From contig CAISJI010000019.1 in NCBI GenBank assembly GCA_903885565.1, forward strand, positions 1-36,610: 36,610 nucleotides of DNA, read 5' to 3'. Source of the stretch: an uncultured Planctomycetaceae bacterium (lineage in GTDB: Bacteria; Planctomycetota; Planctomycetia; Pirellulales; UBA1268). Of this stretch, positions 1 to 6,842 are shown piece by piece (the stretch's first letter is position 1; the number at the start of each line of letters is the position of its first letter). The translations under genes and the position numbers were made by a program. The notes under the pieces were generated by a model that was given only the letters and a program-made list of their open reading frames with translations, was not told the origin of the DNA and ran no database searches.

Positions 1-1
1 C

Positions 2-361
2 AAGCGCATCACCCGGCGCGTCGATGGGAAGGAGATTGAGGAGCCGTATGATGCCAGTGTCGATCTGGTGCTCGATGAGGTGGCGACACTGGCGAAGCAG
101 TTTGGGGCGGCCCGCATCGTGATCGAGGGGCATACCGATTCCTCGATGCGGGGGCAGGTGCCGGCGGCAGTCGTCAAGGAACTCTCGCTGCGGCGGGCCG
201 ACTCGGTGAAGGGGGCGCTGGTGGAGAAATTTGAATTCGACGAGGGTCGGTTTGCCGTCGACGGGCTCGGCTGGGAGCGGCCGGTCGATCCTGAGCAGCC
301 CGACAACCATTCCCTCAACCGTCGCGTGGAAATCAAGGTCTATTCGGCGGAAAAGGAATGA
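2..361 (+). CDS. OmpA-like C-terminal domain protein, 5' end outside window
   Basis: The reading frame is open from the left edge, so only the last ~119 codons are visible. They show a peptidoglycan-binding OmpA/MotB-type domain: IVIEGHTDSS, then a conserved LSLRRADSVK helix, and a C-terminal NHSLNRRVEIKV strand. Such domains bind the diaminopimelate of peptidoglycan in the periplasm. The stop codon overlaps the ATG of the ABC permease (ATGA at 358-361), so the two are translationally coupled. In nitrate/taurine-type importers this position usually holds the substrate-binding protein. A plausible reading is therefore a binding protein with a C-terminal OmpA domain, but the N-terminal part is not visible and this remains an inference. 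Confidence 0.8.
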   Translation, partial: KRITRRVDGKEIEEPYDASVDLVLDEVATLAKQFGAARIVIEGHTDSSMRGQVPAAVVKELSLRRADSVKGALVEKFEFDEGRFAVDGLGWERPVDPEQPDNHSLNRRVEIKVYSAEKE

Positions 362-1278
362 CATCCCCTCAGGTTTCCGACCTGCCGGCCGAGGCTCCTG
401 CCGCCAGCGACCAAGCGGCTTTGCGGGGAGAAATTTCCACGCCTGCGGCGCTCTTTTGGGGAACCACCTGCGTGGCCGCCGTGCTGGCGGTCTGGTTTTT
501 GGCCACCTCCGGCGAGGGAGAGGATCGGTTTGTCAGTCCGGCGATGGTGCCGAGCCCAGTGGAAACGGCTCGGGCGATCCCGCAGGTGTTTGGCGAACGG
601 AAGCTCCTCGCCAACACGCTGGTAACACTCAAGCGGGTCTGCTTCGGGTTTGGTCTGTCGGCGCTGGTGGGTGTGCCGCTGGGGATTCTGGCAGCCTGTT
701 TTCCCACGCTGCGCGCGTTTGTGGCGCCGCTGACCGTCTTCGGCCGGAATATCCCGGTGGCAGCCCTCATTCCGCTGACGTTCTTCCTGTTTGGGATCGG
801 CGAATTTCAGAAGGTGATGTTTCTGTTCATCGCCAGTGCGGCCTTTGTGATCAGCGACACCACCGCCGCAGTGCTCGATGTGCCGCAGCGGTATGTCGAT
901 ACGGCGCTCACGCTGGGGGCGTCGCGCTGGCAGATCATTCTGAAGGTGCTCGCTCCGCTGGCCGCTCCGGCCATTTTCAATTCGCTCCGGCTGCTGTTTG
1001 GCTTGGCATTTGGCTATGTGATGCTCGCGGAGCTGGTGAAGTTTGGCACCGATTCGGGTGGTCTTGGCGATCTGATCAATGTCTCGCAGCGGCGCGGCGA
1101 GCGGGAGCCGATCCTGCTGGTGTTGGTGATCATCCCGCTGGTGGCTTGGGGAATCGATCGGGCGCTGTGGTGGCTGCAGTGCGATCTCTTTCCCTACAGG
1201 CATGGCGGCCGGGGCCTGCTTCCCCGCCTGGGCCGCTGGCTGCTGCACGACGCGTTTTCCCGGAAGGAGCAGCCATGA
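358..1278 (+). CDS. ABC transporter permease, nitrate/sulfonate/taurine (SsuC/TauC) type
   Basis: A 306-residue inner-membrane permease of the BPD_transp_1 family. After a ~30-residue polar N-terminus there is a first membrane helix (about 31-50). More helices follow at roughly 88-115, 125-170 and 205-275. The cytoplasmic EAA loop that docks on the ATPase is at about 181-200 (DTALTLGASRWQIILKVLAP) and has the central G typical of the family. The gene overlaps the upstream OmpA-domain gene and the downstream ATPase gene by ATGA at both junctions, giving a three-gene operon. The substrate cannot be told from the permease; relatives carry nitrate, sulfonates, taurine or pyrimidine precursors. 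Confidence 0.88.
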   Translation: MTSPQVSDLPAEAPAASDQAALRGEISTPAALFWGTTCVAAVLAVWFLATSGEGEDRFVSPAMVPSPVETARAIPQVFGERKLLANTLVTLKRVCFGFGLSALVGVPLGILAACFPTLRAFVAPLTVFGRNIPVAALIPLTFFLFGIGEFQKVMFLFIASAAFVISDTTAAVLDVPQRYVDTALTLGASRWQIILKVLAPLAAPAIFNSLRLLFGLAFGYVMLAELVKFGTDSGGLGDLINVSQRRGEREPILLVLVIIPLVAWGIDRALWWLQCDLFPYRHGGRGLLPRLGRWLLHDAFSRKEQP

Positions 1279-2180
1279 GCGACCTCCCGGCCGATTCGGC
1301 CGCTGCAAAAATTTCCGCCGCTGGGGGTCAGGCAGCCGCGGCGGCCGAACCGTTGCCGGGAACGCTGGCCGCTCCCCCGGCGGTTGAGTTTCGCCATGTC
1401 TGGAAGGTGTATGGGGAGGGCACGGCCCGTCAGGGGACGGCGCTTGAGGATGTGTCATTTACGATCCCCGATCTGCCCAAGACAGGGGAGATCTCTTCCT
1501 TCCTCGGCCCCTCCGGCTGCGGCAAGAGCACCGTGCTGCGACTGGTCGCCGGGCTGGAACCGCAACACCCGCCGACACGTGGCAGCGTGCATGTGCTCGG
1601 CCGGCCGGTGACCGGCCCCGGAGCCGATCGGGGGATGGTGTTTCAGGATTACACCTCGTTTGACAACCGCACCGTGCTCGACAACGTCGTCTTTGGGCTG
1701 GAGTGCCGGGGCGTTTCCCGGCGCCAGCGGGAGCTGGAGGGGCTGGAGTGGATCGCCCGGGTGGGGCTCGATCCACGGCGGGATGCGGCCAAATATCCGC
1801 ACGAGCTTTCTGGCGGCATGCGGCAGCGGGTGGCGATCGCCCGCACGCTTGTGCTGCGCCCCCGGATCATCCTCATGGACGAGCCGTTTGGGGCCCTCGA
1901 CCCGGCCACCCGACTCGACATGCAGGATCTCCTCGTCAGGCTGTGGCGGGAGGTGGAGGCGACGGTGATGTTTGTCACCCATTCGATTGAGGAGGCGGTC
2001 TATCTCGGCGACCGGGTCTTCGTGATGGCGACGACGCCGGGGAGGATTGCCGAAGAGATCCACCTGCCGGCCGCCTCGGCTCCGGCGCGGCAGACGCAGG
2101 CGGAGCCCTGGTTTCGCGAACAGGTGACGCATCTGCAGCAGCGGCTGGAGCGCATCGAGGCTGCGGCGGTGGCCCAGTAG
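1275..2180 (+). CDS. ABC transporter ATP-binding protein, SsuB/TauB type
   Basis: A 301-residue ATPase that powers the importer encoded just upstream. The chosen start is the ATG of the ATGA overlap at 1275. The frame is open further upstream, but that part is antiparallel noise over the permease gene. Walker A GPSGCGKST is at residues 78-86, the Q-loop is in MVFQDYTSF, the ABC signature LSGGM is at about 178-182, Walker B IILMDEP is at about 198-204, and the H-loop is in FVTHS. The first ~35 residues are an Ala/Pro-rich extension before the nucleotide-binding fold. The C-terminus (about 265-301) is a Gln/Glu/Arg-rich helix of unknown role. Confidence 0.92.
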   Translation: MSDLPADSAAAKISAAGGQAAAAAEPLPGTLAAPPAVEFRHVWKVYGEGTARQGTALEDVSFTIPDLPKTGEISSFLGPSGCGKSTVLRLVAGLEPQHPPTRGSVHVLGRPVTGPGADRGMVFQDYTSFDNRTVLDNVVFGLECRGVSRRQRELEGLEWIARVGLDPRRDAAKYPHELSGGMRQRVAIARTLVLRPRIILMDEPFGALDPATRLDMQDLLVRLWREVEATVMFVTHSIEEAVYLGDRVFVMATTPGRIAEEIHLPAASAPARQTQAEPWFREQVTHLQQRLERIEAAAVAQ

Positions 2181-2201
2181 CTGGCACTGGCAGGCGCTGC
2201 T

Positions 2202-2225
2202 GCACTTTATCCCCGGCCTGCTAAG
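2202..2225. repeat. Short fragment of the three-hairpin repeat end
   Basis: The 24 bases starting GCACTTTATCC and ending GGCCTGCTA match the outer end of the dispersed element at 11421-11564 (GCACTTTATCCACAGCCTGCTA) with only two differences in the first 22. Nothing beyond this end is shared. It lies just after the ABC operon stop and may be a decayed copy or an end-only copy. Confidence 0.45.
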
Positions 2226-2241
2226 CTGGCTCACAGCGGCA

Positions 2242-2277
2242 GCCCGATCTGTTTCGGGCCCGGCACACCATTTTTTT
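2242..2277 (+). terminator. Possible terminator of the ABC operon
   Basis: A perfect 6-bp stem GCCCGA/TCGGGC with loop TCTGTT (2242-2259) lies 62 bases after the ATPase stop. A run of seven T follows at 2271-2277. The T-run is about 11 bases from the stem, further than in a classical intrinsic terminator, so this is tentative. Confidence 0.35.
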
Positions 2278-2296
2278 GGCAGCGGAGCACGTGACT

Positions 2297-3130
2297 GTGG
2301 GGGAGCGACTGGGGGCTTATCTTCGCACCGCTTTCGCCACTCGCTGGAACCTGCTGTTCTTTGGCGGCGGAGTTGCAGCGGCGCTGATCAGCGGATTTCC
2401 CACCGTGGTGCTGCCGTTGGTGGCTGCCGGGGAGATTTTTTATCTGGCGAGTATGGTGGCGAGTGATCGCTTCCGCTCGGCGGTGGATGCCCAGGAGGCC
2501 AAGGCCCGTCGGCAGCAGGAGGCGATCGGCTCGCGGGAATCGTATGAAAAGATTCGCGCCGCGCTCTCGCCCCAGATGCGCGAGCGGTTTGACCAGCTTC
2601 GCCAGCGCTGTGCCCATCTTGTTGAGCTGGCCGACGGCTTGAGGAGCGGGAGCGGGAGCGGTTCGCTGGAGGCCTTGGAGCGGCTGCTGTGGGGCTACCT
2701 GCGCATGATTCTAGGCGCGCAGACGCTCTCTGAATTTCTCGACCACACCGACGACGCATCGATCCGCCGGCGCATTGCGGAGCTCGAGCGGCGGCTCAAA
2801 TCGTTGCCCCCCTCAGAGGCCGCTGAGGCGAAGCAGCTCAGCACGGTGCTCGAGGATGATCTGGGCACGAACCGCCAGCGCCTGGCCAACATTGAGGAGG
2901 CGCAGCGCAAGCTGAGCGTGATCGTGGCGGAGGTGGAGCGGCTGGAATCGAAGATTGCGTCGCTGGCAGAGGGAGGAGTTGCCAAGCGGGATGTGAGCGA
3001 TATTGCCCGGCGGGTGGATGAGGTGGCCGAGGGGATGCGCCGCACCGACGAGACAATGCGGCAATTGCAGTTGCCGCCGGAACTCGACGAGCTCGAAGAT
3101 CCCCCCCAGCTCTTGCGCGAAGAGGCCTGA
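2297..3130 (+). CDS. Membrane-anchored coiled-coil protein of unknown function
   Basis: No family is recognised. About 277 residues. One or two hydrophobic stretches near the N-terminus (LLFFGGGVAAALIS and VVLPLVAAGEIFYLASMVA) would anchor it in the inner membrane. The remaining ~220 residues are hydrophilic and rich in Glu, Arg, Leu and Ala with heptad-like spacing, consistent with long coiled coils, and end in an acidic tail. The GTG at 2297 is preferred because GGAG at 2284-2287 lies 9 bases before it. GTG 2291 and TTG 2276 are alternatives. The gene is on the same strand as the ABC operon but separated by ~115 bases and a possible terminator. A scaffold or envelope role is only a guess. 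Confidence 0.7.
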   Translation: MGERLGAYLRTAFATRWNLLFFGGGVAAALISGFPTVVLPLVAAGEIFYLASMVASDRFRSAVDAQEAKARRQQEAIGSRESYEKIRAALSPQMRERFDQLRQRCAHLVELADGLRSGSGSGSLEALERLLWGYLRMILGAQTLSEFLDHTDDASIRRRIAELERRLKSLPPSEAAEAKQLSTVLEDDLGTNRQRLANIEEAQRKLSVIVAEVERLESKIASLAEGGVAKRDVSDIARRVDEVAEGMRRTDETMRQLQLPPELDELEDPPQLLREEA

Positions 3131-3139
3131 CCAGGATCG

Positions 3140-3289
3140 CCTCGCGCCGCGTGGCGATAGCCGCCATGGATGGCCCTGCGCGCGGCACCCAAAGCCGTCC
3201 GGAGGACGGCGCTCCTGGCATTCGAGGCGAACCTTGGCTTCGCCTCCGAATGCCCCAAGCCTGCAGGGGCCATGGATGGCCCTGCAGGC
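3140..3289. repeat. Hairpin cluster between convergent genes
   Basis: Three tight inverted repeats fill the gap between two convergent genes. GCCGTCC-GGA-GGACGGC is at 3194-3210. A 38-base near-perfect hairpin with arms GGCATTCGAGGCGAA and TTCGCCTCCGAATGCC is at 3217-3254. GCCTGCAGGG...CCCTGCAGGC is at 3259-3289 with loop core GCCATGGATGGC. The motif CCATGGATGGCCCTGC also occurs at 3164-3179. The same CCATGGATGGC core is in the third hairpin of the repeat at 11421-11564. The cluster probably ends transcription from both sides. Confidence 0.6.
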
Positions 3290-3296
3290 GCTCAAG

Positions 3297-4487
3297 TCAG
3301 TCCAGCCAGTCTGCCTCTTCGATGCGCTCCGGCGTGTAGACCTCCGTCACGTAGCTGAGACCCTGCGAGATCAATGATTCCACCTCCAACTTAAACCCGT
3401 TGGAGAGCATGGCGCCGATCTCCTTCTGCCAGGCTTTCTTGTCGGCAAACCAGGGATAGGCGGCGATCTGCTTGGCCCGTTTGATGTCGGTGTCGTTGAG
3501 CGTGATCTGCACGCTCGGGGAGAGCTTGCAGCGCTCGTAGTCGCGCGAGCGGAGGCCGAGGAAGCGGGCCTCCGGGATCGCCATCCGCTTCGATTCGTAG
3601 GCGAGATTGATCGAGCCCTGCTTGAGCACCGAATAGATGTAATAGCCCCAGGGATCGTTGTCGAGCAGGCAGTAGATCGGGAGCTTCAGTTCGTTGTGGA
3701 GGCGGTGGAGCATGCGGCGGACGCCGCGGGGAGGCTGGCCACCGCCGTGGGTCAGGAGGCAGTTGTGCTTCCGCCAGAACTTGTCTTCGTTGAACCGGCG
3801 CCAGACGGTGTCTTTTTCGACATGCAGGATGAACTTGGCATCGCACGATTTGATCTGGATGACATTCGCCTCGACGATCGAGGGGATGCTGTAGCCGCCC
3901 GAGCCCATGCGGGCGCAGTCGATCTCGTCGCCATCATCGATGAGCGTGATCGGCCCCACCATGCCGCCGCGATTGCTGGCGTACACGCGCAGCTCCTCGC
4001 GCAGCGTTTGCAGCGTCACCTCCAGATCCTCGATGATCGGATCGCACTCCTCCTGCGTGGCGAAGGTTTCCTCCCGCGTGCCGTCGATCGTGTGCTTGAG
4101 GAGGTAGTACAATCCGCGGATACTGGTCGATTTCTGCTGCTCGATGAGGGCCTTGCAACCGGTGGCCACCAGCAGCGTCTGCATGTAGCTCTTGGCCTGG
4201 GAGAGGTTGAACAGCTGCCGGCAGTTGGTCTGCGAGCCCATCTCGATGATCTTCTGCGATTTGTTGAATCGCACGTTCGAAAGGCTGCGGGTGGGGATAT
4301 TGAGGTGGGGATCACGCCGCTTTTCGGCAGCGACGACCACCTTGTCGGCCAGTTCCACAATCAGGCCCCGCGTCTTGGTATCGACCTTCGAGAGCTTGAG
4401 CGCGGCAGGGGGGGAGGACGCCTTGGTGGCGCCGGCCACGGGGGAGACAGCCTTGGCAACACGGGAACGCTTGGGTTTGGCAGCCAT
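3297..4487 (-). CDS. Topo VI A subunit / Spo11-like protein
   Basis: About 396 residues, the usual length for the DNA-cleaving A subunit of type IIB topoisomerase (TopoVI-A/Spo11 family). Numbered from the alternative ATG at 4499, the 5Y-CAP winged-helix motif is TSIRGLYYLL; Y132, the second Tyr, is expected to form the 5'-phosphotyrosine link. The Toprim fold follows: Glu228 in ILHVEKD, then LLDNDPWG with Asp280 and Asp282 as the metal ligands. A basic, Ala/Pro/Ser-rich extension of ~35 residues precedes the fold. ATG 4487 (MAAKPKRSR) is taken as the start because it begins the Lys/Arg-rich tail; neither start has a clear ribosome site. No B (GHKL ATPase) subunit gene is adjacent, although the pair is normally neighbouring. 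Function without B is uncertain. Confidence 0.85.
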   Translation of the reverse strand: MAAKPKRSRVAKAVSPVAGATKASSPPAALKLSKVDTKTRGLIVELADKVVVAAEKRRDPHLNIPTRSLSNVRFNKSQKIIEMGSQTNCRQLFNLSQAKSYMQTLLVATGCKALIEQQKSTSIRGLYYLLKHTIDGTREETFATQEECDPIIEDLEVTLQTLREELRVYASNRGGMVGPITLIDDGDEIDCARMGSGGYSIPSIVEANVIQIKSCDAKFILHVEKDTVWRRFNEDKFWRKHNCLLTHGGGQPPRGVRRMLHRLHNELKLPIYCLLDNDPWGYYIYSVLKQGSINLAYESKRMAIPEARFLGLRSRDYERCKLSPSVQITLNDTDIKRAKQIAAYPWFADKKAWQKEIGAMLSNGFKLEVESLISQGLSYVTEVYTPERIEEADWLD

Positions 4488-4625
4488 CTGGGGTACCATC
4501 GGGGAACGCTTGAGGCCCTTCGCCCCGGAGGGAAGGGCTTGCTCGCCGACATCCTACCCTCCGCCTGCCCGGCACGCGCGGCGGCGGGGGGCTTCGTCAC
4601 GGGAAGACCTTTCACGGGAGGATCT

Positions 4626-5042
4626 ATGCAGACTGCCAAGGCAAGTGTGGCCCGCTCTGCGGGGGCGGGCTGGAGCGGCTTCTGGGTGCTGGCCGCTGCA
4701 CTGGTGTTGCCGCTCGCTCGGCCCACCTGCGCCGGGGCAGCCGGGCTGCTCGGCGGTGGCGGGTTACTGGCTCAGGGAGCCGTGGGTTTGGTCGCCCCGC
4801 CGCTGGACCAGGCCGCCAAAGCAGCGAAGCCCTCAAATCCGGTGGCCAACGTGCCCGGAGCGAAAATGGCCGAAAATTTCGCCAAGGGAGGCGGGGCACC
4901 GGCGGGGCCCGTCAAGCCGGAGAAGAACGAGTCGCCACTGGTGGTGAAATATATCCCGAGCTACGCGCTGGCCGTGCTGGCCGCGGGACTGGGCCTGTTT
5001 GTCGTCTGCCGCTCCAGCGGCCGCCAACGCGACAAGGTCTGA
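4626..5042 (+). CDS. Small exported membrane-anchored protein, unknown function
   Basis: 138 residues, not recognised. A ribosome site GGGAGG (4616-4621) sits 4 bases before ATG 4626. An N-terminal signal segment (about residues 15-37, WSGFWVLAAALVLPLA) is followed by an Ala/Gly-rich stretch. Then comes a Lys/Pro-rich linker and a C-terminal membrane helix (about 109-127, YALAVLAAGLGLFVVC), ending in a short basic tail (RSSGRQRDKV). The topology suggests a small periplasmic loop held by the C-terminal helix with the tail in the cytoplasm. It is divergent from the Topo VI A gene, with ~140 bases between starts, so the two could share a control region. Confidence 0.65.
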   Translation: MQTAKASVARSAGAGWSGFWVLAAALVLPLARPTCAGAAGLLGGGGLLAQGAVGLVAPPLDQAAKAAKPSNPVANVPGAKMAENFAKGGGAPAGPVKPEKNESPLVVKYIPSYALAVLAAGLGLFVVCRSSGRQRDKV

Positions 5043-5090
5043 GCCTCGAGTATACCGGCGGGTGTGTGACCTGCTTGGGGCCGATCGCCC

Positions 5091-6410
5091 TCAGCAGCGA
5101 ACGTCGTCGGCCCGGCCGACGGCATTCATCTTGCGGAGGTAATGCGGTTCGTCGACCACCTGCTCTGGCGCGTGGGTCCGGGTTTCCTCGTCGCGCGACT
5201 TCCGCAGCGGCGGAGCGTTGAAGAATTCGGCGATGCGGCCCACCACCGTGCGCTGCTCGGCCGGCTGCAGTTCCGGGAAGATTGGCAGGGCGAGGGTTTC
5301 CTTGGCTGCCCGTTCCGTTTCCGGCAGATCCCCCACGCTCCAGCCCAGGTGGGCGAAGCACTTCTGCAAGTGGAGCGGGACCGGATAGTAGATCTCCGTG
5401 CCGACATTGCACTTCGTGAGGTGGGTGCGGAGGGCGTCGCGCTGGCCGTCGTTGACCCGGATCACGAACTGGTTCCAGACATGGCGGCCGCGCGGCTCTT
5501 CGGTGGGCACATTGATAGAGCGATCGAGGTGGTAGTCGGCGAAGAGGTCGAGGTAGCGGGCGGCGTTGGTTTGCCGAGACGTGGTCCAGGCTTCGAGGTG
5601 GGGGAGTTTCACCCGCAGCACCGCCGCCTGGATCGTGTCGAGGCGGCTGTTGATGCCAACCACCTGATGGTAGTACCGCGGTTCCATGCCGTGGACCCGC
5701 AGCAGCTTCAGGGAGGCGGCGAGATCGTCGCGGGTGGTGGTCAGGAAGCCGCCGTCACCGATGCCACCGAGATTCTTCGTCGGATAGAAGCTGAAGCAGC
5801 CAATGTCGCCCAGCCCGCCGGTGCAGCGGCCGTGCCAGCTGGAAAGGATCGACTGCGCGGCATCCTCTACGATTGGGATGCCTGCTGCCTGAGCGATGGG
5901 GAGCAGGGCATCCATATCGGCGGTGCGCCCGAAGAGATGCACCGGCATGATCGCCTTGGTCCGCCGGCTGATCTTCCGCTTCACCTCGACAGGATCGATC
6001 AAAAAGCTGGTGGGATCGATGTCGGCAAAGATGGGGACGGCTCCCAATCGCGTCACGGCGCTGGCGGTCGCAAAGAAGGTGTAGCTCGGCAGGATCACCT
6101 CGTCGCCCGGCTGGATGTCGAGAGCCATCAGCGCCAGCAGGAGGGCATCGCTTCCCGAACCGCAGCTGATGACGTGAGGCACGCCGAGTTCGCGGGCCAA
6201 CTCCTTCTCCAGTTCGGCCACATCGGGGCCGAGCACGAAGCGGCCTGAATCGCAGACGCGATCGATTGCCGCCCGAATCGACTCACGCAGCACCGCATAC
6301 TGCCGATCGAGTGCGAGCAGCCCCACGGAGGAAAGGAGCGTATCGGTGGCCGCAGGGGGGGCTGGGCGGGAAGCTGGGGAGGAAGCGGGCGACTGCTGCG
6401 ATCGAATCAT
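5091..6410 (-). CDS. DegT/DnrJ/EryC1/StrS family aminotransferase
   Basis: A PLP-dependent sugar aminotransferase-fold protein of about 439 residues. Visible motifs, numbered from the chosen start, are GSGSDALLLAL (84-94, cofactor phosphate binding), EDAAQS (182-187, the Asp that contacts the pyridine nitrogen) and FSFYPTKNLGG with Lys212 as the cofactor lysine. Such enzymes usually aminate keto-sugar nucleotides for surface polysaccharides or glycan decoration. ATG 6410 is preferred because GGAG lies 9 bases upstream of it; ATG 6434 and GTG 6488 are possible longer starts. The ~25 residues before the fold are Pro/Ala/Ser-rich. No sugar-nucleotide genes are adjacent, so the substrate is unknown. 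Confidence 0.9.
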   Translation of the reverse strand: MIRSQQSPASSPASRPAPPAATDTLLSSVGLLALDRQYAVLRESIRAAIDRVCDSGRFVLGPDVAELEKELARELGVPHVISCGSGSDALLLALMALDIQPGDEVILPSYTFFATASAVTRLGAVPIFADIDPTSFLIDPVEVKRKISRRTKAIMPVHLFGRTADMDALLPIAQAAGIPIVEDAAQSILSSWHGRCTGGLGDIGCFSFYPTKNLGGIGDGGFLTTTRDDLAASLKLLRVHGMEPRYYHQVVGINSRLDTIQAAVLRVKLPHLEAWTTSRQTNAARYLDLFADYHLDRSINVPTEEPRGRHVWNQFVIRVNDGQRDALRTHLTKCNVGTEIYYPVPLHLQKCFAHLGWSVGDLPETERAAKETLALPIFPELQPAEQRTVVGRIAEFFNAPPLRKSRDEETRTHAPEQVVDEPHYLRKMNAVGRADDVRC

Positions 6411-6742
6411 GCTGATGGACTCCGGTGCGTTCATGACGGGATCGCGACGGGCAGTCGGCCTGCACCTCACGTGACTCCGCACATTCAATCGTCACAATCG
6501 TCTCGACCGGTCCAGACATTCGGATCGGCCAGATTTTTTCCCCGGGAAGCGGCTTGCGAAAAGCTCTGCACGCCGGGGGTAAGACGGGAAATAGGGGACG
6601 TTTCCGCCTGCCGTCAAGATCAGGGGGCCGACAGGCCACGACTGGCTGTTTGGGAAGCTTTTTGGCGCAGGAAAAAGGGGGGATGGTTGGGGATGTTTCC
6701 CGGTCAGGAGTTCGCTTTCCGCCCGATCCACAGCTGGCCAGT
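6411..6742. other. Divergent intergenic region without a clear gene
   Basis: Gap of about 430 bases (to 6842) between the aminotransferase and tex, which are transcribed outward. Short frames on both strands show no recognisable protein. The only clear signal is the promoter at 6743-6771, described separately. G-runs at about 6675-6690 are noted without interpretation. Confidence 0.4.
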
Positions 6743-6771
6743 TTGACACAGGCCCCCATTAGCCCTAAATT
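6743..6771 (+). promoter_or_regulatory. Sigma-70-like promoter for tex
   Basis: TTGACA (6743-6748), a 17-base spacer, then TAAATT (6766-6771). The -35 box is a perfect consensus, the -10 box matches 5 of 6, and the spacing is ideal. Transcription would begin near 6778, about 65 bases before the GTG start of tex. Most genes in this window lack such a clear promoter. Confidence 0.65.
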
Positions 6772-6842
6772 CCTCCGGTTTCCAAAAATCCATCGGGGGG
6801 TGCATTCGCTTGTGCCGTCCGGTCTGACGAACGTGGAGTGAC

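Noticed and set aside
231..1274. Upstream extension of the ABC ATPase frame
   Set aside because: It runs across the permease gene in another frame and gives low-complexity sequence; the ATGA overlap at 1275 is the natural start.
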